The notes under the pieces: model-generated
What the model saw: only the letters and a program-made list of their open reading frames with translations
What the model was told of the DNA's origin: nothing
Databases searched by the model: none
Shown here: positions 1 to 10,821 of the stretch, in pieces
Layout: every line of letters starts with the position of its first letter
Numbering within the stretch: position 1 is the first letter of the stretch
Assembly (NCBI GenBank): GCA_001695595.3
Contig: MBPM02000005.1
Span: forward strand, 620,001-684,000
DNA from: Plasmopara viticola
Taxonomy: Eukaryota > Oomycota > Peronosporomycetes > Peronosporales > Peronosporaceae
DNA: 64,000 bases
Direction of reading: 5' to 3'
Made by a program: the position numbers and the translations under genes

Positions 1-174
1 CGTGCTCGCGTAGGTCAAAATTTTATTTGTTGGACCATTTATCGATTTTTCGTCGTGACCGGTCGCGCATAGACAAATGTTCGTTTACGTATGTTCGATC
101 CGCCTTTATCCGACTACATAACATTGGAAGTGTTCCATAACTGATAGGTTTTCGGATAACGAGAATCGAGGTGG
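1..174. other. left edge, no gene seen
   Basis: This is the sequence immediately downstream of the stop codon of CRN pseudogene 1, which reads on the minus strand. I see no open frame, repeat or RNA gene in it. Confidence 0.5.
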
Positions 175-1236
175 TCACGTTTTAAATCTCAGCGGTGTGT
201 GCATTTTTTTAAAAAAGCGTGGTGAGCATGATAAGACCATTGCTGGAGCAGCGGTCACAATGCTTCGGTGAAACATTTCCATCTTGTCATTCAACGACAC
301 TTCCGTCCAGAAATCTTTAAAGTCATCCGATGCGTCAATCCTGTTCTTCTTCGGAGCAATCATGCGAGCGACTCGTGCGTGCGGGTTCAAACAGCGATAG
401 AATGGACGCTCTAACCCAGTGAAGACCAAAGGCTTGCGAACCATGTCACCAAAAGTCGTCGCCATGTCGAACGCGCATGCTTGTTTCGCCCGTGATACGC
501 TGTTGAAAAGAAAATCTCTTTGTTCCGTCGTGAGCACGTCATGCCCTTTGCGGTCTTTGCGATCAATGATACGTGTGTTTTTGATGGAAGGATCAAACAG
601 CTCAAACAAAAAAGTCTGAATCATCACGGATGAAGCTGATTTGTAGATGATCGAACGCGTATTTCAATGGCTGAAACACCAACAGACCATTCTTCACGTC
701 GTCGACATCCGATATTTGCATCATCACAAGCGATATATACGCGTGGCTTCGACGAAACAGATGCGACGCTATCACGAGCGTTCTTGGAAAAGCAACATCG
801 AGCAACATGCATCGCACCCGCGTCTTCTTTTGCCGAAAGCATTCATAATACTCGCACAATCGCTCCTTGAATGTACTGTCTCGTTCAGTTAGAGTTGTTG
901 GTGCATTGGCAAGAATGTGCGGCAAAATCACTTGGAGACGGGCAGCTTCGGGTGCGCTTGCGCGCCGAGGTACTTGCACGATGAGCGCTCTTTCTTCACG
1001 CCACCAAACGACGCAATCGGCGCACCTTCTTCCAACGCCTGCTTCCAGTCAAACTGCAATCGGTTCGCGAAGACGGTCAGGTCGGCCGCAGCAGTCCCTG
1101 CGAGGTGACTTTCCTTGAACTTGTCCTTCACCGCATTTCGAGACGAATCCGCATCTCCAACATCCACGCATAAAGCATCAGCCGACGCCAGAGCGTGTCC
1201 GTCTTTGTCCACGAGTTGGAGCCATTTCCGCGCCAT
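175..1236 (-). pseudogene. Crinkler (CRN) effector pseudogene 1, HNH-like nuclease C-terminus
   Basis: CRN proteins are modular oomycete effectors that act inside host plant cells, often in the nucleus. An N-terminal delivery module is fused to variable C-terminal domains. The N-module lies at 928-1236 and begins MARKWLQLVDKDGHALAS. The ATG at 1236 is preferred because the CRN family motif starts there; the frame stays open upstream to 1299. The middle part, 602-979, is in another frame and starts after the QVPRR junction. It carries an HNH_2-like pattern: ASHLF, then KNGLL, then YAFDHLQISF. The tail, 175-627, returns to the first frame and ends with TGA. There are therefore two breaks, one near 980-1000 and one at a run of six T near 608-615. 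No signal peptide is visible, as is common in this CRN subtype. The family call is from recognition of both modules. The frames are not joined here. Either break could be a sequencing error, but two breaks favour a pseudogene. Confidence 0.75.
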
Positions 1237-1425
1237 CGCTTCTCTGCGAGAATGACGATCAAATGAGGTTGAAGTGGTATGGCGGACGAAGCGGATCATC
1301 TATGTCACATCGTCCGCTTCTCCTACCCCTCGAGAGTACGCCTAACCACCCTTGAAGACCGCGATGATACGAGATTGTACAATTCTGTACCAAGCGCGTC
1401 CACTTCGCACTCAGAGCATTGAATC
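1237..1425 (-). promoter_or_regulatory. upstream region shared by the two CRN copies
   Basis: The roughly 190 bp upstream of CRN copy 1 align by eye with the sequence upstream of CRN copy 2 (10628-10821, plus strand). Shared blocks include GCGAAGTGGACGCGCTTGG, ATCATCGCGGTCT, TTAGGCGTAC and GATCCGCTTCG. The conservation includes sequence well beyond the start codon, so the duplication carried the promoter. No individual transcription-factor site or oomycete initiator element could be assigned with confidence. Confidence 0.55.
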
Positions 1426-2707
1426 TCAGCTGGCATCTACGGGTTAGATACAATGTCATATTAAGGAGACTTAAGAGCAAAACTATTTAGAAAAGGTAAT
1501 TTTCACAGTGCCGATAGAAGCAGAAAAAGATGTTACTCGATGTCGGCAGATTTCGAAGACAGGCTACGATGTTGGGAAAGTGCTGATGCCAACGATTCTA
1601 TCGCTGTTACAGGGGTTTACGCTGGATCAGGGTATCGATCCATGGGCTTCTCGCACATGTGCCGAAAATCTAGGCTAAAGCAGACCTTCACTCTTGTGCG
1701 GCGCAGGTTGAAGTCACTAATGCGCAACATTTAGCTCGAGGTAATAATTTAGTGAAAAATCGGGAATTATGAGTCAAGGATGCAAATCAAAACGATTTAA
1801 AAGGTGGACCTAAAGGGTGGATGAAGGCCTAAGTATGGTACGCAGCACACTTTTGTGCAGAAGGCACTTGATGTGACAAGGTCACATAGAATCTTGCACA
1901 GAAGAGGCGTGCGAAGAATCCCGAAGTGAGCAAAGACTGACTAGTCATCCAATACTTCAGTGCTTTGATTTAACCTTTAATTCTTGATATGCGTCTAAAC
2001 TCAATGTAAACAGAAACTTTGTACCCTCTCGCTTCAACGTAAAACATACTGACCGGTGTCGTCCATATGTAAACACAAAATGCAAGCCAGATGTATAATA
2101 CAAGAGCTTGGGTTTATGGCATGGCCTTCTCCCACGAAGATGAGGAAACAGTCAATAGACGAGAGATGAGTGTCATTCATCGCTCCTTCACTTTCTGCGA
2201 AGTAATTTTGGTCACAATATGATCAAAGAGGTAGCAAAGGAGGCTGTCGATCGGCCGGACCATTTAACGATGACCAAGCCAGCTCCCACCAAGAATGCAT
2301 CGGCATTAAAAACATCCTCTGCACCAAATTTGGCGTTTGTGCCCAAAACTGTGCCTACAACAAAAGCAACATCTGCAGTGTGCGTAGTATGCCATAAATG
2401 GCGTACCCGCTAAAGAGCTGTTTAAGCAAAGAATAATCTAAAAATTCACCACTTCACCACGGCAGGAAAAGGCATGCGTGAGGTTCTTCCTCACCCGGTG
2501 ATCTGTAGATACGCCCGCATTTAGGCAAATTAAAAGAAGAGGACACCACAGGTGCTCTAGCGAGCACTCGCCCGCAGGCCTCGAAAATCTCAAACTTCAT
2601 GACAGCATTATCAAAACGACCACAACACCCAGAGGTACACCCTTAAACGTATTCGACTAAAAGTTAAGGCTTCGTTCTAAAAATGGTGTCTCCTTGGTGA
2701 TTTTCTG
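1426..2707. other. intergenic, no supported gene
   Basis: No conserved coding pattern was found. A 64-codon frame at 2219-2413 (plus, ATG start) is rich in Pro, Thr, Lys and Ala and ends CVVCHKW. It resembles no family I know and could be chance. Confidence 0.4.
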
Positions 2708-2968
2708 AAGCTAAAACACGACCTCATCGATGATGTCGTCAGCATTTGGTAGCAGAAAGACGAGGATGAAGTCGTAGACGACTACAAACGATACAATCTA
2801 CGGGTCAAGCTACTCTCGAATTCGTTCTTGGTAGTTAGGCCGCGGGTGAGCTTCTTCGGCCAGATGATTCATGACCTTCACAGCCCCAGCGTTCGCCGTG
2901 CGTATCAAGACGAGATCTCCAAGGTGCGGCGGGAAGTCATTCTCCTTCGTGGAAAGCAACTTGCATGA
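2708..2968 (+). pseudogene. unassigned coding relic (87 codons, one internal stop)
   Basis: This plus-strand frame reads protein-like over 87 codons. It is highly charged and amphipathic, for example RRAYQDEISKVRREVILLRG, and is broken only by one TAG after VVSIW. It ends with TGA at 2966-2968. No upstream ATG in frame is obvious, so it is probably the 3' end of something larger. I do not recognise the family. It lies just beyond the 3' side of a minus-strand gypsy relic and is on the opposite strand, so it may be part of a different element or of an old host gene. Confidence 0.3.
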
Positions 2969-3037
2969 CCGGCTGCTTAAAGCGCTGGCTTTATATGTAT
3001 ACGGTCCTAATGGTTAGCACGACTGTACTTACAAGCA

Positions 3038-3307
3038 CTAACGACCATCGTATGACCATCCGTACTCGACATACCATCTAGAAAGAATGCATGGAGAGCG
3101 CCTGAGAGTGGTTCTAGGGTCATCCAAAACCTCAGAATCGCAATACTTTTCAAGACGCCCCGGGTCCATCGACATCGTTAGGGTAGTACGCCGACCCATG
3201 TCTACAAGAATCGTGATAGGTACGGTGTAAAGGTGTTCTATCTTAACAAACTTACCCTTCGAGTTTTTATAATATCTAACGACAATTTTCCTACCTTGAG
3301 TACACAT
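3038..3307 (-). CDS. small hypothetical ORF, 89 aa
   Basis: This ATG-initiated frame begins MCTQGRKIVVRYYKNSKGK, is basic, and has no signal peptide, membrane segment or family motif that I recognise. It sits between an unassigned coding relic and a gypsy integrase relic, so a transposon-derived or chance origin is as likely as a real gene. Confidence 0.15.
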   Translation of the reverse strand: MCTQGRKIVVRYYKNSKGKFVKIEHLYTVPITILVDMGRRTTLTMSMDPGRLEKYCDSEVLDDPRTTLRRSPCILSRWYVEYGWSYDGR

Positions 3308-3532
3308 ACAGAAAGTTTCCTCTTTTGTCTGTAAGCTATATTAGATATATAATCTATAGTGAATGCAATCGCGTATTTTTCCTTGCTGGAGAAGTCAGAC
3401 AGCTGTGTTTTTCAAAATTTGGTCGCAACATAAGGAGCTAAGAAGAAGAGGTGTTTTGAGCCTTTTAACCACTTTCTGACAGACGTCCGTGCTATTCAGG
3501 GCTAATACAACACCAGGACTTCGTAGCTCACA

Positions 3533-3874
3533 TTAGAAGAATGTAAAGGACGTAGATGCGTGAGCAAATTTGTTGAATACAAGCTCAGCCATAGAGAGCT
3601 TATCGGCTGAGGAACATGGCGTTCCGAGGCACATACTACAAAGTGCTTGTTCCAGTAGACAGTTGACTCTTTTCGTCAGATCATCCATCTCTGGATAGCC
3701 TGCTGTAGACATTAGCAAGTGGATTTCCAAGACATAGCGGAAAAGCGCGGGTCCCCATACCATCGAAAAGGCCATGGCATTAAATACTGTATAAATAGAC
3801 AGTCTTGGTGCTTGTTCGTTAGTTAGATTAGCTGAAACAGGTGCTACCTTGCTTAAGCAACACTCAAGCACCAC
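3533..3874 (-). mobile_element. Ty3/gypsy integrase core relic
   Basis: The frame contains the integrase core segment of oomycete gypsy elements in decayed form: HLLMSTAGYPEMDDLTKRVN corresponds to the usual L-L-M-S-T-A-x-H-P-x-T-D-G-Q-T-E-R-V-N block. It is followed by MAELVFNKFAHASTSFTFF, matching the downstream M-A-E-F-A-L-N-N-A-x-H-A-S-T-G block. The catalytic-region Gln and Glu of the DGQTE stretch are lost. The frame opens with GTG, so it is a fragment and not a gene. It has the same orientation as, and lies just downstream of, the RT/RNase H relic at 4060-4479, as expected for gypsy order. The usual several hundred codons between RNase H and this block are missing. Confidence 0.7.
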
Positions 3875-4059
3875 TTTGCCTATATTGCCATTCCTTTATC
3901 CAAGGACAAGATCGAGTCTTATGAACTTCCAATAGTATCAATTTCTAGAAGGTAGCAGATGTTTGAGCCGTGAATCTGATCATCGGGTAGGTCTCACAGG
4001 TCTCCACATTTTTGACCACCCACTTGTACATGTAGAACCACCATTATTCTGAACAACAT

Positions 4060-4479
4060 GTTAATCGGAAAAAGGGCCTACTGCGCAAGAAATGCCTTCG
4101 AAGCTCTTCCAGTGCGTGCTTCATGGCAAGTATCTCCTCGTAGTTGATGAAGTAGTCTCGCTCAATACTTTGAAGCTACCTGAACTAAAACTTAATGACT
4201 CGGTCATGTCAGTTCTCATCGAGTAGTGACGCACAACTAATGGCGTTGTCAGAAGCGTCATAATCGACGCTTAGCGGCTTTGCCTCGTCCAAAGCCAAAA
4301 CAAGAGTCTGACGATGCTTTCCTCCTCCAAGCATCTTTTTTTTGGAGATCGGTCAGAGTGTTTGCGAGGCCCACATAACCAGTGCCAACCTTGTGCAGAT
4401 AGCTGGATAGATCTAACCTCTTTCTCCAATTCTTGTTGAATTGCGGCGTCAGCGAAATTGAAAAGGCTTTAACCTGCAC
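4060..4479 (-). mobile_element. Ty3/gypsy reverse transcriptase / RNase H relic
   Basis: From 4479 downward the minus strand encodes LDLSSYLHKVGTGYVGLA followed by LTDLQKKDAW, the connection region after the reverse transcriptase of gypsy elements. Further on, in another frame, ERDYFINYEEILAMKHALEE corresponds to the RNase H block usually written NYPVHDKELLAMKYAL. Stops and frame changes lie between the two. Together with the integrase relic at 3533-3874 this is one decayed minus-strand element with an internal deletion. No flanking long terminal repeats were found by eye. Confidence 0.65.
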
Positions 4480-7083
4480 GAGGTTCGCTTTAAGTTAATG
4501 ATTGCTAACAAAGCAGACGTGTAGTTTTTATTTTGCTGCCGCAAAGACACGATTGTCGATATTAATATTTAGTTTATTGGTTGTCATGGGCTCAGAAAAT
4601 TACTTTAGGTGGCCTTAACGAATCTCCTAAGCCAACTGGTCATCTTCAAACAGACTATATACGAAAACTTATCGTCAAAGTTTATGTGGGAAAAAGCCCG
4701 CGACGCTAAAATCATTTTTGCATGATCAGACAATCACCATTGGGGTGTCTTGTGGACCTTGCGTCATCCCTTATCATGCTGGCCGGCGTGCTAACCGTTG
4801 TCAGGGGTCCCTTATTCGTACTTGGTATCAAATCCAGTGCACCGTACGATGTGCATCTGAGCATGCTGCTAAGAAGCTCCTCCTACAACTATTGTTGCGC
4901 TGAAATGAGTTCTAGAGGACGATTAAATTTTTTTCTTTTGTCTCGGGTTCGGAAACAACTAGTCGATTTAAGTTTAAAAACGTCGAATTTGCACCATTAT
5001 ATTCTCTGCTTTTCCGTTAAAGAAAGCATCAATGAGCTCACGCTACTCTCGTGGTAGTGGCCATTGTCTGATGGCAAAATACTTCGCGCCGCACTCTCCT
5101 ATCATGCGGAAGTTTGAGTGGTGGCCGAACACCACATCTTAGTAATTCTTTCGAAAAAGAACATACAGGACCTTCGGAAAACCAAATAGCAGAAGCAGCT
5201 ACCCATAACAGTGGACCAAAACATCTTCGTCCAAACCGAAAGAGCCTCACAAACATTATCTTAGAGATGTTTCTGGTCCAGGATTCAGCAAATATGTCAG
5301 TAACTTTTATGTCTTCCGAATAAAGTAACTCTGATACCTCTGTCAGTACGTTTAACTGTAGCACACTTGCCATTTCGCGACGACCAGTAAAATTGTCAAT
5401 TTAAATTGTCAAAGTGATCGTTGGTCACCAACCGAGTCGTTCGTGACATCAAATTATTACTGCATTCCCGCTGACTTCTTGTGGAACTGTGTTAACCGCT
5501 CTTGGTGGTACTTAAATCTCCAACTGTATAACCGTATTACACATTGTGTATCGCAAATCTGTGCTACCAACAGTAGTTGGTGCTATGATATGCTATTGTG
5601 GTTCTGTAGGATCGTGCTATCCACTGAGTCTTTTGATCATACGCTATCCACAAAACTTTGTGCTATGTTACCTTTATGTAACCTTGCAGATCTCGAGTGG
5701 AGCTCTGTAGGTGCTACAAGAAAAATATAGTTTTACGCTAAAAAAGGCTCCCAAGTATGTCGTTTCTACTTTCGTAGACATATTAGTAGTTTAAATACTT
5801 CTCAATGTCTACAATAAGATTAGACCGACAGTCATTTAAATCGCTGACTCGCTATTTGGCCACGGCTTTTCTTCCTTAATGTGCACAAACGCAATAGAGC
5901 TACAACGAAGAATATGCCAGAAAAAAAACAAAAATGTGCATTGTTGAGCCGAAGCTAGTTATAGCGCTTTTCAAAAGCGCTTAAGAAATATAATCGATTG
6001 CCGACAAGTACAAGCAAAACCTTTTGCAATGCTAATGCCGATTCAAAGACTATAGTGTCAACTATAAGTACGGTTAACCAAGTAATTATGCCGCAGCAAA
6101 AAAGTTCTAACAAGCACAGCATCATTGGCTGATTTTGTATTCAACACCAAATAAGCTTTGTTACCTATTGCTGATGCAGCCCTGACAGAGCTGCACCAGC
6201 ATTAAAGGTTCTCATTGAGAGCTGAAAATCCTTAGTGCACAAGCATGACGTATATTATGGCGACGTGAAAACAAGTAGGAGGATATCAATATCCCCGGCG
6301 TTCACCTTCCCAGACTTCATCTAATAAGGGCTGTACGCACAATAGGGGTGAGGGCATGACTAACCAAAGCCCCAATGCGCAGGATTAGGCAGCTGGCACC
6401 TATAGATTGGCTCACCAATCACTACACAACTTGTGCATTTATAATCACGACATGCACATTATTGTCTATATCGAGGATAGGAAGTGCTGTCAAAATCCTA
6501 AAATTTGCAGCCAGGACTATTCTGACAATACCGATCTGTAGACCGGTCCCAGAAGCCAGCCGAGTCGAACTTGAACACATCCGTTGCACTCTTTAGTGCT
6601 TCGATAAGCCTACATTAATTGACCGCAATTGTTTGCTGGTGTGTACAATTTGTCGACGCTAATTTTTTTTTAAAAATGAGCACTCACGTTCACAATCTAT
6701 ACTCCACCGCTTTTTAAGCTCTCAGGCGCAAACTTACATAGTGTGGATCGACCTCGCAACCATAATGGGGACTTAGTTCTTTGAGGTCCTACTGGTGACT
6801 AGCATTTCCCTGACTCTGAAGACGCAGCTATTACCAATTAATCCACTTAGCTCTTGAGCAAGATAAATTTCCACTTCGTCTGCTCTCTCTAGGTCACACG
6901 TCAATCATGTGCCCTTGCTTAACTCAGTCAGAACCATGGATGGGTCACATCCTTTAACACAGTCCCTTTGTCCTGTTCAGCGAGTGGTGCATAATTGAAT
7001 GAAGGTTATTTTCCTCCTGAATATACACACGGAGCTCGCGCCTAACTTTTTTGTAGACAAGGAAGCATAAATGCTGGTGGAGT
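4480..7083. other. gene-poor stretch, probable transposon debris
   Basis: The sequence is AT-rich and dense in stop codons on both strands. Open frames such as 5038-5373, 5114-5323 and 5443-5730 overlap on opposite strands and show no family motif. If the gypsy element at 3.5-4.5 kb was once complete, its protease and gag would have lain here on the minus strand, but I could not recognise them. Confidence 0.4.
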
Positions 7084-8736
7084 TCAAAGTTTGCCAAAAA
7101 ACGTCAATTTCAGCTGCTCCTTCATATGCTCCCAGGTAACACGACACTTTTTCAAGGGTGAAGTGCTTAGCGTTAAGTCAAACCTCTCTGGTAAGAGAGA
7201 ACAAACGCCATGTTTAAGATACAATAGAATGCGACTCAAATACGGATTTATTGAATCGTATTGTGGTCCTACCTTACGTTCTTTAACAAGCGACAAAATC
7301 GCTCGACACGAAAGAATTGAGTTTGCGTCTCAAAGTGTCTCCTAATAAATTCATCACAAACAATCGCCGACATGTCTTCGAAAAAAGCCTCAAGACACTT
7401 CGTACGGATTCGTGGCGGATGGCTGGCTCCAAGATAGTAAACAATGCCTTGTCTTCACGATCGCTCTATCTTCCAACCCGCAATCTGTTAATTGCTTGGG
7501 CAAGCGCACATCGTACTCCAGCAAGCACGCTGTCGCACTGCCACGCTCGTGTAGTCAAGCCGATTTGGCAAGTTGAAAAGAAGAAAAAAAGAGTCAAGTA
7601 TATATTTAAGTATTGCGTTGATCAAATCACTGCTTCGGTCTACGGTAATTCCTCCTCAATAAGTAGCATCGGCAAAGACAAGCGCAAATTTTGGCGAGTC
7701 ATGGCCACGCTTTATGTACCACCGCTCCGGTCCTACCGTAAGGGTACAGCATGATGTTGAGTGGAAGCGCCGGTTTGTATGTACGCTGTCACTTTCCGCA
7801 ACGGCTGAGGACAATTTGCCTCAACATGCGAAACTGCATCCCTTCATGCAGCACCCGCAAGGCTAGATGATTGGACCACAAAGTCGAATTGATAAGCGAT
7901 AGTACTCCTAGTTTTGGACAAACACGGAGGTTGATACATCTTGTACATACCATGTACCATTCTGTTGGTGAATCCATCCCTGTTTGGTACCATCACGTTT
8001 ATCTGCTGGATGAGCTGATGGCCAAAGCGACGGGCACACCTTGTCTTGAAGCGGAACGTACAGCCTTCATTCAACAAGGTGCAGACGTCCTCGAGCCCAA
8101 TTGGCATCTTAACTGTGTTCAAGCCATAAGCACTTGGCAATGGTTGTACCGTTGACGACATGTCTCGTGATTACGCTCCATAACTTTCGATTTCCACTCC
8201 GACGTGGTCTTGAATCACGATCGTATGCAAACTCCGGACGAGTGCAATGATGACACAGCGCCCATCCAAGAAGAGCGTCCTGTACTCTATTGGTACGGTA
8301 CCACTACGCCGTTCCATTTGACGATGTGATGTCCTGGAACTGTACCATCTGGCACATCATCATCATGCGCGATGATGTACTATATCGTCTGGTGTAGTAA
8401 ATAGTAGAAAAGAAAAAGAGACGGAGATAATATAGTCGAGGTATACAGTAAAGCTGGAGGCTGCTCTCAATCGTACTCGATTTTGTACCACACGAGTTAT
8501 TCCTACCTCAAAATTTTTTGGTACAGAAACTAGCCTGGACCAGTCATTGGTATTGAAAGCGCGTGCTGTGATTGGCTTAAACATCGTCCCTTTCGAAGAA
8601 ATGGTACCTTTGGAGACTGCCGCGGTCATGGCGCTGGCGTCGTGAAGCCTTGGCGCGTGAGAGTCAAGGCTTATGACCACAAGACGAGATCGTACCCATC
8701 ATGCCTACACATGTTTCTATAACGTGCTTGGGCATT
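7084..8736. other. unassigned stretch with overlapping non-ATG frames
   Basis: Open frames on both strands overlap here (7084-7296 minus, 7317-7754 plus, 7844-8161 minus, 8363-8680 minus). None has a recognisable domain. The minus frame at 7084-7296 has a Trp- and Leu-rich end that could be gag-like, but this is too weak to call. The right half begins the GGTAC/GTACC-rich stretch. Confidence 0.35.
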
Positions 8737-9555
8737 TTAATTAGTGACAAGAGGCAACGCTTGCTGCGGCTGCATCCGTTGCGCGCAGTGTTCGGCACAG
8801 AGGTTCCCATTTCGCTCGTACGCGGGTTTCTGACACGAAGCCACGAGACAGCGCTTGCCACCGCCGTGTGCCCAGCAGAGTCCATGGGACACGGCAATCT
8901 TCGAGCATCCCGTGTGTTTGCACCGCGTGCCACCGCCGTGCGACCAGCAGATCCCCCGCGACTTGGCCCGCTTGGTACACCCCTCGACGGTACACCGCGT
9001 GTACCCCCCGTGTTTCCAGCACAACCCACGGTTCTGTGCGCGACAATTGCAGTCTTCGACCGAGCACCGTTTCCCTCCGCCGTGTCGAATGCACAGGCCA
9101 CGGTCAACGACGTACTTCTCACATCCGTCCGCCTTGCAAATGCGCGTCTTGCGCTTCCTCTTGGCCGGCGCATGCGGTTGCGTGCAACCGATGGACAAGG
9201 AAGTTGACGGTACCGTGTTCCCGTGCGAGTGGCACACCTCAAGCGCGGAAAGTGGGTGGCGCACTTGGTGCTGTTGGTACATGTGATGACCAGCCGCTGC
9301 AGCTTGGCGAGCTGGTGGGTCTAATAGATACGCGATCGAGGACGACGTGGTTGTTGGTGACAAGTCGGTTGCTACTGCATACGTGTTTTGTGACGCAAGT
9401 GTGCTCAAGAGGCTTGGGAGCGTGGGCAAGCGAGGTGCTAGCGACGGCAGACGGATCGTGCGGTACGTTTGCGGTACGGGGTACCCTCGCGAGGGCACTG
9501 ACACTGCTTGCAGGAGTGGTGCCAGACGCGCGGAGTCGATGGGACTCACTTGCAT
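8737..9555 (-). CDS. WRKY19-type zinc-finger protein, 272 aa
   Basis: This is a probable nuclear nucleic-acid-binding or regulatory protein. The C-terminal half carries five consecutive modules of about 24-25 residues with the pattern C-x4-C-x9-C-x2-H, most ending HGG. Examples are CKADGC then RGLCIRHGG, CSVEDC then RGLCWKHGG, and CTVEGC then RGICWSHGG. The fifth is looser (C-x4-C-x11-C-x2-H). This is the cysteine-histidine repeat known from the zinc-finger part of Arabidopsis WRKY19 and from many oomycete proteins; no WRKY heptad is present. A basic KRKRK stretch just before module 1 is a likely nuclear signal. The N-terminal half is Ser/Pro/Ala-rich and low in order. The ATG at 9555 is chosen because the 25 codons upstream in frame (to 9630) start only at TTG. 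The single exon appears intact, with TAA at 8737-8739. The biological role is unknown. Confidence 0.85.
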   Translation of the reverse strand: MQVSPIDSARLAPLLQAVSVPSRGYPVPQTYRTIRLPSLAPRLPTLPSLLSTLASQNTYAVATDLSPTTTSSSIAYLLDPPARQAAAAGHHMYQQHQVRHPLSALEVCHSHGNTVPSTSLSIGCTQPHAPAKRKRKTRICKADGCEKYVVDRGLCIRHGGGKRCSVEDCNCRAQNRGLCWKHGGYTRCTVEGCTKRAKSRGICWSHGGGTRCKHTGCSKIAVSHGLCWAHGGGKRCLVASCQKPAYERNGNLCAEHCAQRMQPQQALPLVTN

Positions 9556-10627
9556 GTTTTTGGATCTTGAGGTTTTCAAGTAAGGCAGTGTGTTGCTTGC
9601 CGGGTGGTGGTTTACCAAGTGAGCACGCAAATGTACCTTGACGTGTTAGTCGCAGCAGCTGTGGCGACTGGCAAGAGTTTTTAAAGTAGATTTGCGGGCT
9701 AAGAAACCGTGACAAATCCATTCTCGCAGACGATGTGTCCATGCGTAAACATACGAAAGTGTCGCACTCAGACACGTTGATTGCTTCTTGCTCATATCGT
9801 CATCGATCCGGTACCTGTACCATACGGTTCCGTAAAATGGGCTCCAAACATTTTTATTCGGTACACTAAATTCGGCAAGTGCTCGCTCTCAATAATATGG
9901 TCGGACCGTTCTATCCGTTCTATCAAGCATATATTATTGGTGGGTTGGTCATTTACAAGTAATCATGCATGGTCCATAGTATCGCCGTGGCTTAAGATGT
10001 ACTTTTAGCTTTCGGGTACAGTAGGCTCTCAACGGGTCCCTCTGGCATCTTACTGAAAAGGGGAAAAGACGCTGTGTCATCATTGCACTCGTCCGATTCT
10101 TGCATGCGATCGTCATTTCAAAGCACGACGTGAGCTAATTAGGAAGCCGTTGAGACTCATGCTCGCGATAGGCAGTCAAACGTACCAAAAGGGTACTAAA
10201 AGGGCACCTGGTACCAACTCCTTTAACCTGTACCAGTTGCTCCAGTGCGTTCATCTGGACATTGTCGGCATCAAATGCTTGGAGACCAATATTTCTAGCT
10301 TTGGCACACAGCCTTTCCAGGAGGCGAACGTGATGGTACCAACCACGTCTCTATCCGCTCATTATTGGGCCAGGGACACAGAAAAGATGCGGACCATATA
10401 CGTCCAGGGTGTACCAGCTGTACCGTAATTGCTGGGTTGCAACTTTCACATGCAGTAGCCAGGAAAACGAGCCCTGTACCACCAGCCTACGGTAGCCAAT
10501 TTGTCGGACAATGCGCTAGCTTTAACCTCCTCTGTACCATGACCATCTTTTTTGATCTTCTCTATGTCAGCTGACGCAGCTCTAGATGTTCGTACACATT
10601 ATTCTCAGCCAACATGTAAAGAGACCC
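9556..10627. other. 5' flank of zinc-finger gene; no other gene
   Basis: The first few hundred bases should contain the promoter of the minus-strand zinc-finger gene, but no initiator element could be placed. A 92-codon plus frame at 10150-10428 (it may start at its ATG) has no recognisable domain and consists largely of GTACC-rich sequence, so it was not called. Confidence 0.4.
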
Positions 10628-10821
10628 AATGCTCTTGGTGCGAAGTGGACGCGCTTGGTACAGTATTGTACTATCCAATATATATCATCGCGGTCTCTAA
10701 GGGTGATTAGGCGTACACTCGAGCCCTTTTAGGGGTAGGGAGAGTAAACATGTGACACAGGCGATCCGCTTCGTCCACTACCACTTCAACCTCATTGGAT
10801 CGTCATTCTCGCAGAGAAGCG
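10628..10821 (+). promoter_or_regulatory. upstream region of CRN copy 2, homologous to that of copy 1
   Basis: This is the counterpart of 1237-1425 on the other strand. It shares most blocks with it, including the CRN-proximal CACTTCAACCTCATT and CGTCATTCTCGCAGAGAAGC just before the start codon. Short insertions distinguish it, for example CCCTTTT near 10725. The start codon ATG lies at 10822. Confidence 0.55.

Larger units (their letters stand above)
7980..10680. repeat. GGTAC/GTACC-enriched stretch
   Basis: A hand count gives about 32 occurrences of GGTAC or GTACC in 2.7 kb, where about five are expected by chance. Several are full GGTACC palindromes, and pairs lie close together, for example near 8291, 9475, 9811, 10185 and 10412. 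They occur in both the zinc-finger coding region and the non-coding flanks. This is a compositional signal, not a simple tandem repeat. Its cause is unknown. Confidence 0.5.

Noticed and set aside
3533..3874. RhoGAP-like reading (FSMVWGPALFRY resembles the conserved VxGPxLxR block of RhoGAP domains).
   Set aside because: The following residues match the gypsy integrase block (LLMSTAGYPEMDDLTKRVN, then MAELVFNKFAHAST) much better, and a gypsy RNase H relic lies just upstream on the same strand.
9556..9630. 25-codon N-terminal extension of the zinc-finger protein.
   Set aside because: It opens at TTG and there is no ATG before 9555 in frame.
8664..9775. Several long frames opposite or overlapping the zinc-finger gene (for example 8868-9641 plus, 257 codons; 9239-9775 minus).
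   Set aside because: They are shadows of the GC-rich coding sequence. None has a motif, and the cysteine-histidine modules exist only in the called frame.
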